Assembly (NCBI GenBank): GCA_002243285.1
Contig: CP022585.1
Location: forward strand, 310,001-374,000
DNA from: Candidatus Fluviicola riflensis
Lineage (GTDB): Bacteria; Bacteroidota; Bacteroidia; Flavobacteriales_D; Crocinitomicaceae
Length of the DNA stretch: 64,000 nt
Reading direction: 5' to 3'
A model generated the notes under the pieces. It worked only from the letters and a program-made list of their open reading frames with translations, was not told the origin of the DNA and made no database searches. This document shows positions 33,900 through 41,580 of this stretch, piece by piece. Numbering within the stretch: the first letter of the stretch is position 1; every line of letters begins with the position of its first letter. The translations under genes and the position numbers were made by a program.

Positions 33900-34816
33900 T
33901 ACAGGTATTCCTTGTACGGTTTTAGATTTTCACCTTCGGCAGGTAAAAGAATGGTGTAGTGTTTGTTTTTCACCGTTAGCTTATTTGATTTCAGCCACGG
34001 ATTCAGTTTTTGAATGATCTTGAAGTTAACGCCTTGCCCGATTGCCCATTCTGCGATATTCGGAATGCTTTCGGCAACCACCACAGATTTGGTTTTGAAA
34101 GGCTTGTAAAGCTGCATTTTCTCCGGATAATAACCATAATCTTCCGGGTGTTCGAAAATCAGCTTAATAGCCAGCAGTCGGAAAAAGTAACGTCCGGTTT
34201 CATTGTTTTGGTCAGTATCGAAATAATGATCGGTTCCCTGCCACGCCATATCCTGACGAACACCACCAACACCACGGTTATACGATGCGGTAGCCCAAAC
34301 CCAGTCATTGAGGCTGTCGTAGGAACTTTTGAGATACTGACAAGCAGCACGCGTGCTTTTTTCCACGTGTAAACGCTCGTCTACTTCGGTCGACATTTCC
34401 AAATCGTAGATTTTTGCTGTTCCGGGCATGAACTGCCAGAAACCTTGTGCTCCGACCGGAGATATAGCTTGAACCAATCCACTTTCAATAACAGCTAAGT
34501 ATTTAAAATCTTCCGGAAGTCCTTCTTCTTTCAAAATGCGTTCGATAGTCGGGAACCAGCGATTGGCGCGCTTAAAATAACCGGTTGTGGCGCTATTGTA
34601 ATAAGCGTTCATCAATACTTCACGGTCAAGGCGCTCAATTACATCTTCGTCTGTCAGCATAATTTCCTGACCCGCAAAAGTCATTTTTTCGGGCAAGTGC
34701 GGAAAGACCAAAGCCGTTGGAGCCTGTGTTTTTTCAACCGTTTCTTTTTCAGTTGGTTGAGGTGAGCTGCATGCCAATAGAAGAAGTGCCGGAGCAAGGA
34801 ACAAAAATCGATTCAT
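33899..34816 (-). CDS. Membrane-bound lytic murein transglycosylase (SLT family lipoprotein)
   Basis: A 305-residue peptidoglycan-cleaving lipoprotein. The signal MNRFLFLAPALLLLAC ends in a lipobox (LLAC). The SLT domain (about 105-230) has the catalytic Glu in LAVIESGLVQAISPVGAQGFWQFMP and the ATASYNRGVGG motif. The C-terminus (about 250-305) looks like a LysM-related module (IPNIAEWAIGQGVNFKIIQKLNPW). A longer reading frame back to 34945 runs through the repeat element and is rejected in favour of the ATG at 34816 just before the lipoprotein signal. It is followed by uvrA. Confidence 0.88.
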   Translation of the reverse strand: MNRFLFLAPALLLLACSSPQPTEKETVEKTQAPTALVFPHLPEKMTFAGQEIMLTDEDVIERLDREVLMNAYYNSATTGYFKRANRWFPTIERILKEEGLPEDFKYLAVIESGLVQAISPVGAQGFWQFMPGTAKIYDLEMSTEVDERLHVEKSTRAACQYLKSSYDSLNDWVWATASYNRGVGGVRQDMAWQGTDHYFDTDQNNETGRYFFRLLAIKLIFEHPEDYGYYPEKMQLYKPFKTKSVVVAESIPNIAEWAIGQGVNFKIIQKLNPWLKSNKLTVKNKHYTILLPAEGENLKPYKEYL

Positions 34817-34857
34817 GAGATGAAAATTCGGAATACCAAAATTACGACTTTTTATAA

Positions 34858-35612
34858 TGCTTGATGCTGATTTTTGGATGCTTGATGTTGGATTATTGAT
34901 GTTTGATGAGATTTTCGGTAAGAAGAAAGCTTCAGGAAACAGCAATAAATCTTAAGTATAGTAGTATCACTTTGGTTAAGAAAGGAAAGCCCTCATCAAA
35001 AATCAAGCATTCAACATCAGTTTTTTGAGTATCTTAATAAGTATGAAAGAAAATTTAGTGATGGAAAAGTCCTTTGATTTTGCGTTGAAATCGATGGAGC
35101 TTTATAAGATCTTATTATCGAAAAACGAGTTCGTGTTATCGAAGCAGTTTTTCAGAAGCGCTACCAGTATTGGAGCGAATGTTCAGGAAGCAAGCGCGGC
35201 ATATAGTAAACGGGATTTTGCAGCGAAAATGAGTATTTCTTCCAAAGAAGCGAGAGAAACCCTTTACTGGATTAAACTCATAGAAGCAGGTGATTTTGTG
35301 GAGTATGATTTTCTGGAATTGAAAACAGAATCAGAACGGCTGATACGTATTTTGACTTCTATTGTGAAAACGTCTCAAAGGGATTTTTGATGTTGGATGC
35401 TTGATGTTTGATTGGATTTCACGTAAAGATTAGAAATCGATAAACAACATTAAATCTTATTTAGAAGGTCAAACTTGATTGAGAAAGGAAAGCCCTCATC
35501 AAAAATTAAGCATCAAAAATACAACATCAATGAAAACTTCAGGAAACAGAAGGTTGAATTTTAATTAAGAGGAGGAGCCTAATCAAACATTCAACATCAA
35601 AAATCAAGCATC
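34858..35612. mobile_element. Inverted-repeat element carrying an S23-type gene
   Basis: A ~755-base unit. The left flank (34858-35020) starts with TGCTTGATGCTGATTTTTGG and repeats of TGATGTTGGATGCTTGATG, and ends with the reverse form (ATCAAGCATTCAACATCA). The right flank (35385-35612) has the same design. AAGGAAAGCCCTCATCAAAA occurs in both flanks (34982-35001 and 35484-35503), as does CTTCAGGAAACAG (34930-34942 and 35537-35549). The gene inside ends exactly where the right repeat begins. No transposase is present, so mobility is inferred from the architecture. Confidence 0.55.
35043..35390 (+). CDS. Four-helix-bundle protein of the S23 / 23S rRNA intervening-sequence family
   Basis: A 115-residue protein matching the TIGR02436 type: FDFALKSMELYKILLS, then the hallmark QFFRSATSIGANVQEASAAYSKRDFAAKMSISSKEARETLYWIKL, and a final helix ELKTESERLIRILTSIVKTS. 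Members form pentameric four-helix bundles and are encoded in intervening sequences of some 23S rRNAs; the related Avd protein works with reverse transcriptases in diversity-generating retroelements. No rRNA or reverse transcriptase is near. The start is the ATG at 35043 rather than the upstream TTG. The gene is enclosed by inverted repeats. Confidence 0.88.
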   Translation: MKENLVMEKSFDFALKSMELYKILLSKNEFVLSKQFFRSATSIGANVQEASAAYSKRDFAAKMSISSKEARETLYWIKLIEAGDFVEYDFLELKTESERLIRILTSIVKTSQRDF

Positions 35613-36720
35613 ATTTTTTATGCACAATCGTATTCCTATACAACCACCCGAAAACGATCAGGAAAAACAACGACAGAAATGCGCCCATCCAGGGATTTCC
35701 CCATTTGGCGAAGGTAAGAGCTAAAACGGCAATCAGTGCTGAAAGCGAAGCGATGGTCAGAAATACATACCACACTTGTTTATCATTCAATCCGGAATAA
35801 ACCAAATGGTGGGTTGTATGGTCTTTTCCGCCAACCATTGGTGATTGTCCTTTTCGCAAGCGATTAATCACAACCGTAAGCGTATCTGCAGCTGCCGGTG
35901 TGAAAGCAATCAGGGTAATAAACATGCCTGTCCATGGAGTCAAATGAGTTGTTTCCCCGACGCTCCATAAATGATGAATCGCGAAAAAAGCAGTAAACAA
36001 TCCGATAAACTGACTGCCGGCATCGCCCATAAATAATTGCGACGGATTGATATTGAAGCGCAAAAATCCAAACAATGCGCCAATTTGGAGCAGAAGAGTC
36101 ACGGTCCAAATATTCATGCTCCAGTCAAACAAAATCACTTCGCTGGCGAGGCAGGAAATCAGGATAAACAAAACGGTAGTTCCCGTGATGCCGTCCATAT
36201 TGTCGAGCATATTCAGTGAGTTCATAATACCGACCACCCAAATAACAGTGAGTGTGGCGTTTATTATATGCGGTAAGCCCCACCAGTCAACAACTTTGGC
36301 GTCGTAATCCACCCCCATCAGATTAATCACAGTATGGCTAAGCACTAAAATAACACCGCATGAAATCTGTACGGCGAGTTTGATCCATGGTTTTGTGTTG
36401 TAGGCGTCGTCTGACAATCCCATCACAAATGCCATAATTCCGGCAACCATCAACCCTACATATTGTTTGTTTTGAAATACATTAACGCTTACTGCGTCAA
36501 TGAAAATAACAGCATACGCAATTGTTCCAAAAAAGAAAACAACAAAGAAACTCACGCCACCCAACGAAGGTTTAGATTCATTGCTCCAGCGGATGGTCAC
36601 ATCGTTTTTGTTACGGATTCCAAGCGATTGTGAAAAGCGGAGCAACAGGGTATTACAAATGTAGCTGGCAATAAAGCCACTGACCAGAAAACCTACCAAT
36701 GTAATGACGAGTGTGCTCAC
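35611..36720 (-). CDS. WecA/MraY-type undecaprenyl-phosphate sugar-1-phosphate transferase
   Basis: A 369-residue multi-TM enzyme (about ten helices) of glycosyltransferase family 4. It starts polysaccharide assembly by moving a HexNAc-1-phosphate from UDP-sugar to undecaprenyl phosphate. The signatures are PSLGGVSFF, VMGLSDDAYNTKPW (Mg-binding Asp pair), NSLNMLDNMDGITG, and FMGDAGSQFIG with the catalytic Asp. The His-containing GGKDHTTHHLV loop near the C-terminus is also present. GTG start. It is last in the leftward polysaccharide operon; its stop lies in the right flank of the S23 element. Confidence 0.9.
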   Translation of the reverse strand: MSTLVITLVGFLVSGFIASYICNTLLLRFSQSLGIRNKNDVTIRWSNESKPSLGGVSFFVVFFFGTIAYAVIFIDAVSVNVFQNKQYVGLMVAGIMAFVMGLSDDAYNTKPWIKLAVQISCGVILVLSHTVINLMGVDYDAKVVDWWGLPHIINATLTVIWVVGIMNSLNMLDNMDGITGTTVLFILISCLASEVILFDWSMNIWTVTLLLQIGALFGFLRFNINPSQLFMGDAGSQFIGLFTAFFAIHHLWSVGETTHLTPWTGMFITLIAFTPAAADTLTVVINRLRKGQSPMVGGKDHTTHHLVYSGLNDKQVWYVFLTIASLSALIAVLALTFAKWGNPWMGAFLSLFFLIVFGWLYRNTIVHKK

Positions 36721-36729
36721 GTAAGTTAT

Positions 36730-37275
36730 TTAAAAGGGTGTTGTAAAGGTATGGAAAAGAAGCGAATTTTGGTCTTTGGCCGAAATGACCGGTTTTTCGA
36801 TCCCCCAGTTTATCCCCAGTTCGGGATCGTTCCACTGAAGGGTACATTCGGTTTCCGGAGCGTAATAATTGGTGCATTTATAACTGAAGATCGTTCCTTC
36901 TTCGAGGCTTAAAAAACCATGCGCAAATCCCGGTGGAATCCACAGCTGTTTTTTGTTTTCGGAAGATAATTGCACGGCAACATGTTTCCCGAAGGTGGAA
37001 CTGTTTTTCCTCAGATCAACAGCCACATCCAGTACTGAACCTTGTACGACCCGAACCAGTTTGCCTTGTGACATCGGTGGTAACTGAAAATGGAGGCCGC
37101 GCAATACATTCCGGTGCGAAACAGATTCATTGTCCTGTACAAACTCAACCGGGAATCCAACGGCCGATTCAAAGTCACGGTGATTAAAACTTTCAAAAAA
37201 ATGACCGCGATTGTCGGAAAAGATCCGCGGACTAAACAGTAAAACACCTTCTAAATGGGTTTGTTCAATCACCAT
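36730..37275 (-). CDS. rfbC: dTDP-4-dehydrorhamnose 3,5-epimerase
   Basis: A 181-residue cupin enzyme (RmlC) of dTDP-L-rhamnose synthesis. Catalytic and binding residues are visible: SVSHRNVLRGLHFQ (His), VDLRKNSSTFGKH (the Asp of the His-Asp dyad), WIPPGFAHGFLSL and FSYKCTNYYAPETE (Tyr). Family length is normal. It sits between the wzc-like and WecA-like genes. rmlB lies 20 kb away at 56543-57589, while rmlA and rmlD are not in the window, so the rhamnose pathway is dispersed. Confidence 0.93.
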   Translation of the reverse strand: MVIEQTHLEGVLLFSPRIFSDNRGHFFESFNHRDFESAVGFPVEFVQDNESVSHRNVLRGLHFQLPPMSQGKLVRVVQGSVLDVAVDLRKNSSTFGKHVAVQLSSENKKQLWIPPGFAHGFLSLEEGTIFSYKCTNYYAPETECTLQWNDPELGINWGIEKPVISAKDQNSLLFHTFTTPF

Positions 37276-37278
37276 CCG

Positions 37279-39639
37279 TTACTTTTTTTTGTTGGATTTT
37301 TTCTTCGTTTCTTCTTCGTAATAGCCATACCCATAACCATAGCCATACCCATAACCATAGCCGCGACCAGATGTTTTGGTTCCGTTTAAGATGATGTTAA
37401 GGTGTTCGATCTGCTTCATGTCAAACAGTTCTTTTACGCGATTGGCAAAGATGCGCTTCGAATAATGCGATTTGAAAATATAGATCGGAACATCAGCATT
37501 TGCAAGAATTTTCACACCATCTGTCACCAAACCAACCGGCGGATTGTCAATGACCACTACGTCATACAGCGACTTCAACTTTTCCAGAATTTCCTGGAAA
37601 CCTTCGCTGAGGATCAATTCCGAAGGATTTGGCGGAATAGGCCCTGCCGTTATGAAATCAAGGTTTTCGATCGATGAATGTTGAATGCATTCTTCCAGTG
37701 TCACCTTTTTGATAATCAGGTTGCTGATTCCTTTGTTGTTGGAAACATTTAATCCCAAATGGACTTTTGGTTTTCGCAAATCGAGATCGACTACCACTGT
37801 GCGTTTGCCCGATAGAGCAATAATTCCGGCCAGGTTGAGTGCTACGAAGGTTTTTCCTTCTCCGGAAACGGAAGACGAAATGGCGATCACGCGTGCATCG
37901 GCTTTCACAAAACTCAGATTGGTTCGAATGGTACGTAGCGATTCTGCCAACATCGATTTTGGGGCGTCCTGTACCATCAGCTGTGAAAATTCATTTGCGT
38001 CTTTGAGCAATGGAATGCTACCCAGCATGGTTGCTTTTTCAGGAAGAAGTTGTTTGAGATCTTCCATCGAATTGATCTCATTGAAGGTGACGTAACGGAA
38101 AACCAAGACACCAAAACCTAAAATGGCACCGATAAAAATAAATCCTGCATAGACCATTTTCCGGTTCGGACTCACAGGTGTTGAAGCTATTGTAGCTTCG
38201 TTCAAAACACGGTTGTTGGAAGAATACCCGGCGTTGGAGATGGAATACAATGCCAGTTTATCCGTGAGGATCGCGAAGTATTTCTCGTTGAGTTCCTGTA
38301 ATGATTTCAGGCGGCTGTATTCCATTTTTTTACCCGGGAGCTGACTGTATTCGCCCTGGTATTGGTTCACTTTCGCCTGTATTACCTTAATATTATTGGA
38401 AATGCGCTCTTCAATGGCATCCACACTTCTGCGAATGGATTGAATTTTGCTTTGAATCTGAATATTGATGTTCTTGATCTCGGTATTGTTTTCAGTCACA
38501 TCAAATAACAAATCTTCTTTTCGCTGTAGTAAAGCATGCAGATCGGTGATTTGCCGGGTGAGTGATATTTCAAAACTTTTCCCCAACATTTCAGGGATCA
38601 GGCGATAAATTTCCAATCGATTCGGGTCATTCCGCAATTTCGAAGAAACCAGTTTGAGCGCCGATCTTTCTTCTTCCAACATGAAGAGCTGGTCCTGAAA
38701 CTGGTCCATGTTTTGGGTCAAAGACAGTCCGTCGGTTTCCGGATCGTTGAGTTGCGCACTTCGCTGAAAAAGGGTTAAACTGTCTTTGGAAATTTGTAAT
38801 TCTCCTGAAATCGAATCCAGTTGTTTGTTGATGAATTGCAAGATGTTTTCGGCACTTTTTCGTTTTACTTCTTCATCATAGGTGAAAAATGCTTCGGCCA
38901 CGGCATTGGTTATATCGTGACACAATTCGGCATTGTATCCCTGGTAACGGATCAGAATGGTTTTCGCTTCAATATCAGCCGGTGTAATTTCCAGGTTGGG
39001 CAACAGACGTGTAACCAGCGTTTTTTTATTGTTGAAGGTGAAATATAGTTCGTTTTGTTCGTCATCAGAACGCAGGTTTTCAATGTTATCTACCTTAAAC
39101 GCGATGTCGAAATGCTGGTTGCTGAAACGTGAATTGATAGGCTTCAGCATGGAATAACTTTTTCCACCCACCTGATAGGAGAGTTGTACCTTGTTTCCTT
39201 TGAGCTCAATCCAGATCGGAATGTCACATAAACTACTGTCTTTGAGTTGAAAAGGTTGAACATTAAAGGAGCTTTGAAGGTATTTTTCTTCGGTTAGAAT
39301 GCGTCCTTTCGAAAAAAGGCTCACGTTCATATGCAGACGTTCAACGGCCATTCCAAACAATAATTCGGAGCGAAGTAATTCTATTTCGGAAGCAATATTG
39401 TCTTTGGTGTTGATGTTTTCGATCTCTACGATTTCTTTTCCCTGGTCTTTTTCACCCAACTGGATCACCATCGAAGAATCGTAAATTGGTTTCGTATACC
39501 GTAAATACACAAAAGCAATGGCAGTAAAACAGGTGACAAATAAGAGCGTCCACCACCAATATCGCTTCACAATGGTAGCAGCGATAAGCGGATTGTATTC
39601 CCGATTGATCAATAATGATGGTTGCTGAGCTCCGTTCAC
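37279..39639 (-). CDS. Wzc-like polysaccharide co-polymerase with tyrosine autokinase
   Basis: A 786-residue inner-membrane protein. A Wzz-type N-terminal domain with TM (about 28-48) is followed by a long periplasmic coiled coil, a GNVR-type segment and second TM (about 505-525). The cytoplasmic BY-kinase has Walker A SGEGKTFVALNLAG, Walker A' VVVDLDLRKPK and Walker B DVVVIDNPP. The extreme C-terminus is a Gly-Tyr repeat ending YYEEETKKKSNKKK, the tyrosine cluster that is autophosphorylated. At DNA level this tail is an 18-base tandem repeat. It controls chain length and export together with the Wza-like protein just upstream. GTG start; four-base gap after wza. Confidence 0.92.
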   Translation of the reverse strand: MNGAQQPSLLINREYNPLIAATIVKRYWWWTLLFVTCFTAIAFVYLRYTKPIYDSSMVIQLGEKDQGKEIVEIENINTKDNIASEIELLRSELLFGMAVERLHMNVSLFSKGRILTEEKYLQSSFNVQPFQLKDSSLCDIPIWIELKGNKVQLSYQVGGKSYSMLKPINSRFSNQHFDIAFKVDNIENLRSDDEQNELYFTFNNKKTLVTRLLPNLEITPADIEAKTILIRYQGYNAELCHDITNAVAEAFFTYDEEVKRKSAENILQFINKQLDSISGELQISKDSLTLFQRSAQLNDPETDGLSLTQNMDQFQDQLFMLEEERSALKLVSSKLRNDPNRLEIYRLIPEMLGKSFEISLTRQITDLHALLQRKEDLLFDVTENNTEIKNINIQIQSKIQSIRRSVDAIEERISNNIKVIQAKVNQYQGEYSQLPGKKMEYSRLKSLQELNEKYFAILTDKLALYSISNAGYSSNNRVLNEATIASTPVSPNRKMVYAGFIFIGAILGFGVLVFRYVTFNEINSMEDLKQLLPEKATMLGSIPLLKDANEFSQLMVQDAPKSMLAESLRTIRTNLSFVKADARVIAISSSVSGEGKTFVALNLAGIIALSGKRTVVVDLDLRKPKVHLGLNVSNNKGISNLIIKKVTLEECIQHSSIENLDFITAGPIPPNPSELILSEGFQEILEKLKSLYDVVVIDNPPVGLVTDGVKILANADVPIYIFKSHYSKRIFANRVKELFDMKQIEHLNIILNGTKTSGRGYGYGYGYGYGYGYYEEETKKKSNKKK
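37321..37362. repeat. 18-base tandem repeat encoding the Wzc Gly-Tyr tail
   Basis: About 2.3 copies of ATAGCCATACCCATAACC, each encoding three Gly-Tyr pairs on the minus strand. Copy-number change in 18-base steps (or six-base slips) would add or remove tyrosines without a frameshift. Confidence 0.75.
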
Positions 39640-39643
39640 GTGA

Positions 39644-40411
39644 CTATTTTAGAGTAGAAAATACGGTAAATATAATCAACGCGCTTGACAAGAGCGAAAC
39701 TACAGGTGCGGCACTTTGTACGGCTTCCCGGCCAATCTGCTCGTTTGGTTCCACATACACATAGTCGTTGGCCTGCACGATCATGTCGGCATATTTCAAT
39801 CCTTCAATTGTTGAAAGATCAAGCACATATACAACCCGCGATGTGCCCAGGTTGCGCATCAGTTTGATTTTATCGGCGCGGCCTCTGTCGGCAATTCCAC
39901 CTGCAAGCGCAATTGCTTCCATTAAGGTTGTGTTGTTGTTTTGAAGCGGAATCACTTTCGCCTCACTGCCGTTTCCGGGGAAAACGATGACCCGCTGATT
40001 GGTGAGTTTCACCTGTACATAAGGTTCCTGGTACTCGATGGCGAATGCTTTTGCCAAGGTGTCTTCGCATTGCTGCACGGTTAAACCGGCTACCATTATT
40101 TCTCCGATAATAGGCAATTCAGCAGTTCCGTTGGGCCGCACAATGTATTCCGGAATTTGTGAATTTCCTTTCGTATCATTCATACCGGCCATATTTTCCA
40201 CAATGCGTTTTCCGCCGTTGGTATAAAGTGTGAACGAAAATTTGTCATCGCGCGAAATGGTGTATTCCGTGGTTGGGCGCAATGGAATACTGTCGTTTCT
40301 TTCAGGAACTCCTTTCGGCGTTTTGAACATCAGGTTACTGTTGATGCCACACGACGAGCCAACTCCCAACAAAAGGAGCAATAAACTGCCAAACAAACCA
40401 AGTTTCATCAT
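39644..40411 (-). CDS. Wza-like polysaccharide export lipoprotein
   Basis: A 255-residue outer-membrane export protein. The lipoprotein signal ends GVGSSCG (Cys21). A Poly_export domain follows (TEYTISRDDKFSFTLYTNGG ... YIVRPNGTAELPIIGEIMVAGLTVQQCEDTLAKAF), with an SLBB segment (VIPLQNNNTTLMEAIALAGGI) and a C-terminal hydrophobic helix (VVSLLSSALIIFTVFSTL) that could form the membrane part. It overlaps the upstream glycosyltransferase by four bases and lies four bases before wzc. Confidence 0.9.
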   Translation of the reverse strand: MMKLGLFGSLLLLLLGVGSSCGINSNLMFKTPKGVPERNDSIPLRPTTEYTISRDDKFSFTLYTNGGKRIVENMAGMNDTKGNSQIPEYIVRPNGTAELPIIGEIMVAGLTVQQCEDTLAKAFAIEYQEPYVQVKLTNQRVIVFPGNGSEAKVIPLQNNNTTLMEAIALAGGIADRGRADKIKLMRNLGTSRVVYVLDLSTIEGLKYADMIVQANDYVYVEPNEQIGREAVQSAAPVVSLLSSALIIFTVFSTLK

Positions 40412-41580
40412 TGTATTCCTTTTTTTGCCAGCAATTGACGGTAATAATTTTCCATATTGCGGACCAATGTTGTATAGTGAAATTGTTCTTCTACGAACTT
40501 CCAGCCGTTTTGTGACATTTTTTCGCGAATTTCTTTCGAATTAATTAAAAGTACCAGTTTTTCGGTCAGCGCGGCTACATTTTTCTTCGGTACGATGAAG
40601 CCCGTTTCGCCGTCTTTTACGATATCGCGCACGCCACCCACGTCCGTTGAAATAACCGGAAGGTTACACGCCTGCGCTTCGATCAGGCTTACAGGCGTTC
40701 CCTCGTTATCAGAAGTCAGGCAAATGACATCCATTCCGGCATTAAAAGTAGCAATATCGGTAATCCAGGAAGTGCAGGTAATGCATTCACCGTACAGCTG
40801 GTTCAATTGATTCACACGTTCGGTGATCATTGCTTTTTCACTTCCGTCACCCACGATGAAAAAACGCGCTTTGATTCCTTGTTTTAAGACATTTTCAACA
40901 GCATCCAGAAACAAGGTGTGGTTTTTTATCGGCGCTAGTCTGCCCACAATGGCAACGGCAATTTCATCTTTTCCAAGTTGGTATTTTGATCGTGTTTCAA
41001 GGCGTTTTTCAGGTAGATTTTCCTGGAATTTATGTAAATCAAATCCCAACGGAATGACTGTTATTTTTTCCTGCGCACAGATCTTGTGCTGAATCGACAA
41101 TTCTTCCTTCTGTAAAGGGCTGATGGCAATGATTCCATCCGATTGTTTGGCCAGTCGCCGCTCAATGTATTTGTACAAAGTCGTTTTCACTTTCCCGAAA
41201 TAGGAGTGAAATACGTGGCCGTGATACGTATGCACAATCACCGGAACTTTACAAGCTTTTGCGGCCTTTCTGCCCAATGCGCCCGCTTTCGCGGCATGTG
41301 TGTGTACAATATCGGGTTTGAACTCTTCAATAATTTGCTTCAATCGCTTATAAGCCGCTCTGTCGGATGCCAGGTTCGGCAAACGTTTCATCTCTTCGAT
41401 CAGGACTGGTTCTACACCGTAACTTCGGGGAATGTGTAATGAATCACTTTCATCAGCTTCCGGCAAACCACCTACCAAAAGAGTTTCGAAATCGTCAGAT
41501 AAATAACGAGTGAGGAAAGTTGCGTTGTACGTTGGTCCGCCGATATTGAACCGGTTGATGATTCTTAAGACTTTTGGCAT
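40408..41580 (-). CDS. GT4-type glycosyltransferase
   Basis: A 390-residue cytoplasmic GT-B enzyme for a surface glycan. The N-terminal acceptor domain includes FNIGGPTYNATFLT and DIVHTHAAKAGALGRKAA. The C-terminal donor domain has VGRLAPIKNHTLFLDA, FFIVGDGSE and the EX7E motif region SDNEGTPVSLIEAQACNLPVISTDVGGV with TGFIVP. Donor and acceptor sugars cannot be predicted. It overlaps asnB by 16 bases and wza by four bases. Confidence 0.88.
   Translation of the reverse strand: MPKVLRIINRFNIGGPTYNATFLTRYLSDDFETLLVGGLPEADESDSLHIPRSYGVEPVLIEEMKRLPNLASDRAAYKRLKQIIEEFKPDIVHTHAAKAGALGRKAAKACKVPVIVHTYHGHVFHSYFGKVKTTLYKYIERRLAKQSDGIIAISPLQKEELSIQHKICAQEKITVIPLGFDLHKFQENLPEKRLETRSKYQLGKDEIAVAIVGRLAPIKNHTLFLDAVENVLKQGIKARFFIVGDGSEKAMITERVNQLNQLYGECITCTSWITDIATFNAGMDVICLTSDNEGTPVSLIEAQACNLPVISTDVGGVRDIVKDGETGFIVPKKNVAALTEKLVLLINSKEIREKMSQNGWKFVEEQFHYTTLVRNMENYYRQLLAKKGIQ

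Noticed and set aside
34817..34945. N-terminal extension of the lytic transglycosylase
   Set aside because: It runs through the S23-element repeats and would bury the lipoprotein signal; the ATG at 34816 gives a proper lipobox.
35043..35390. Avd gene of a diversity-generating retroelement
   Set aside because: No reverse transcriptase or template/variable repeat pair is seen nearby; the S23-type assignment is enough.
37321..37362. Short tandem array considered as a CRISPR-like repeat
   Set aside because: It is coding sequence for the Gly-Tyr tail with no spacers.
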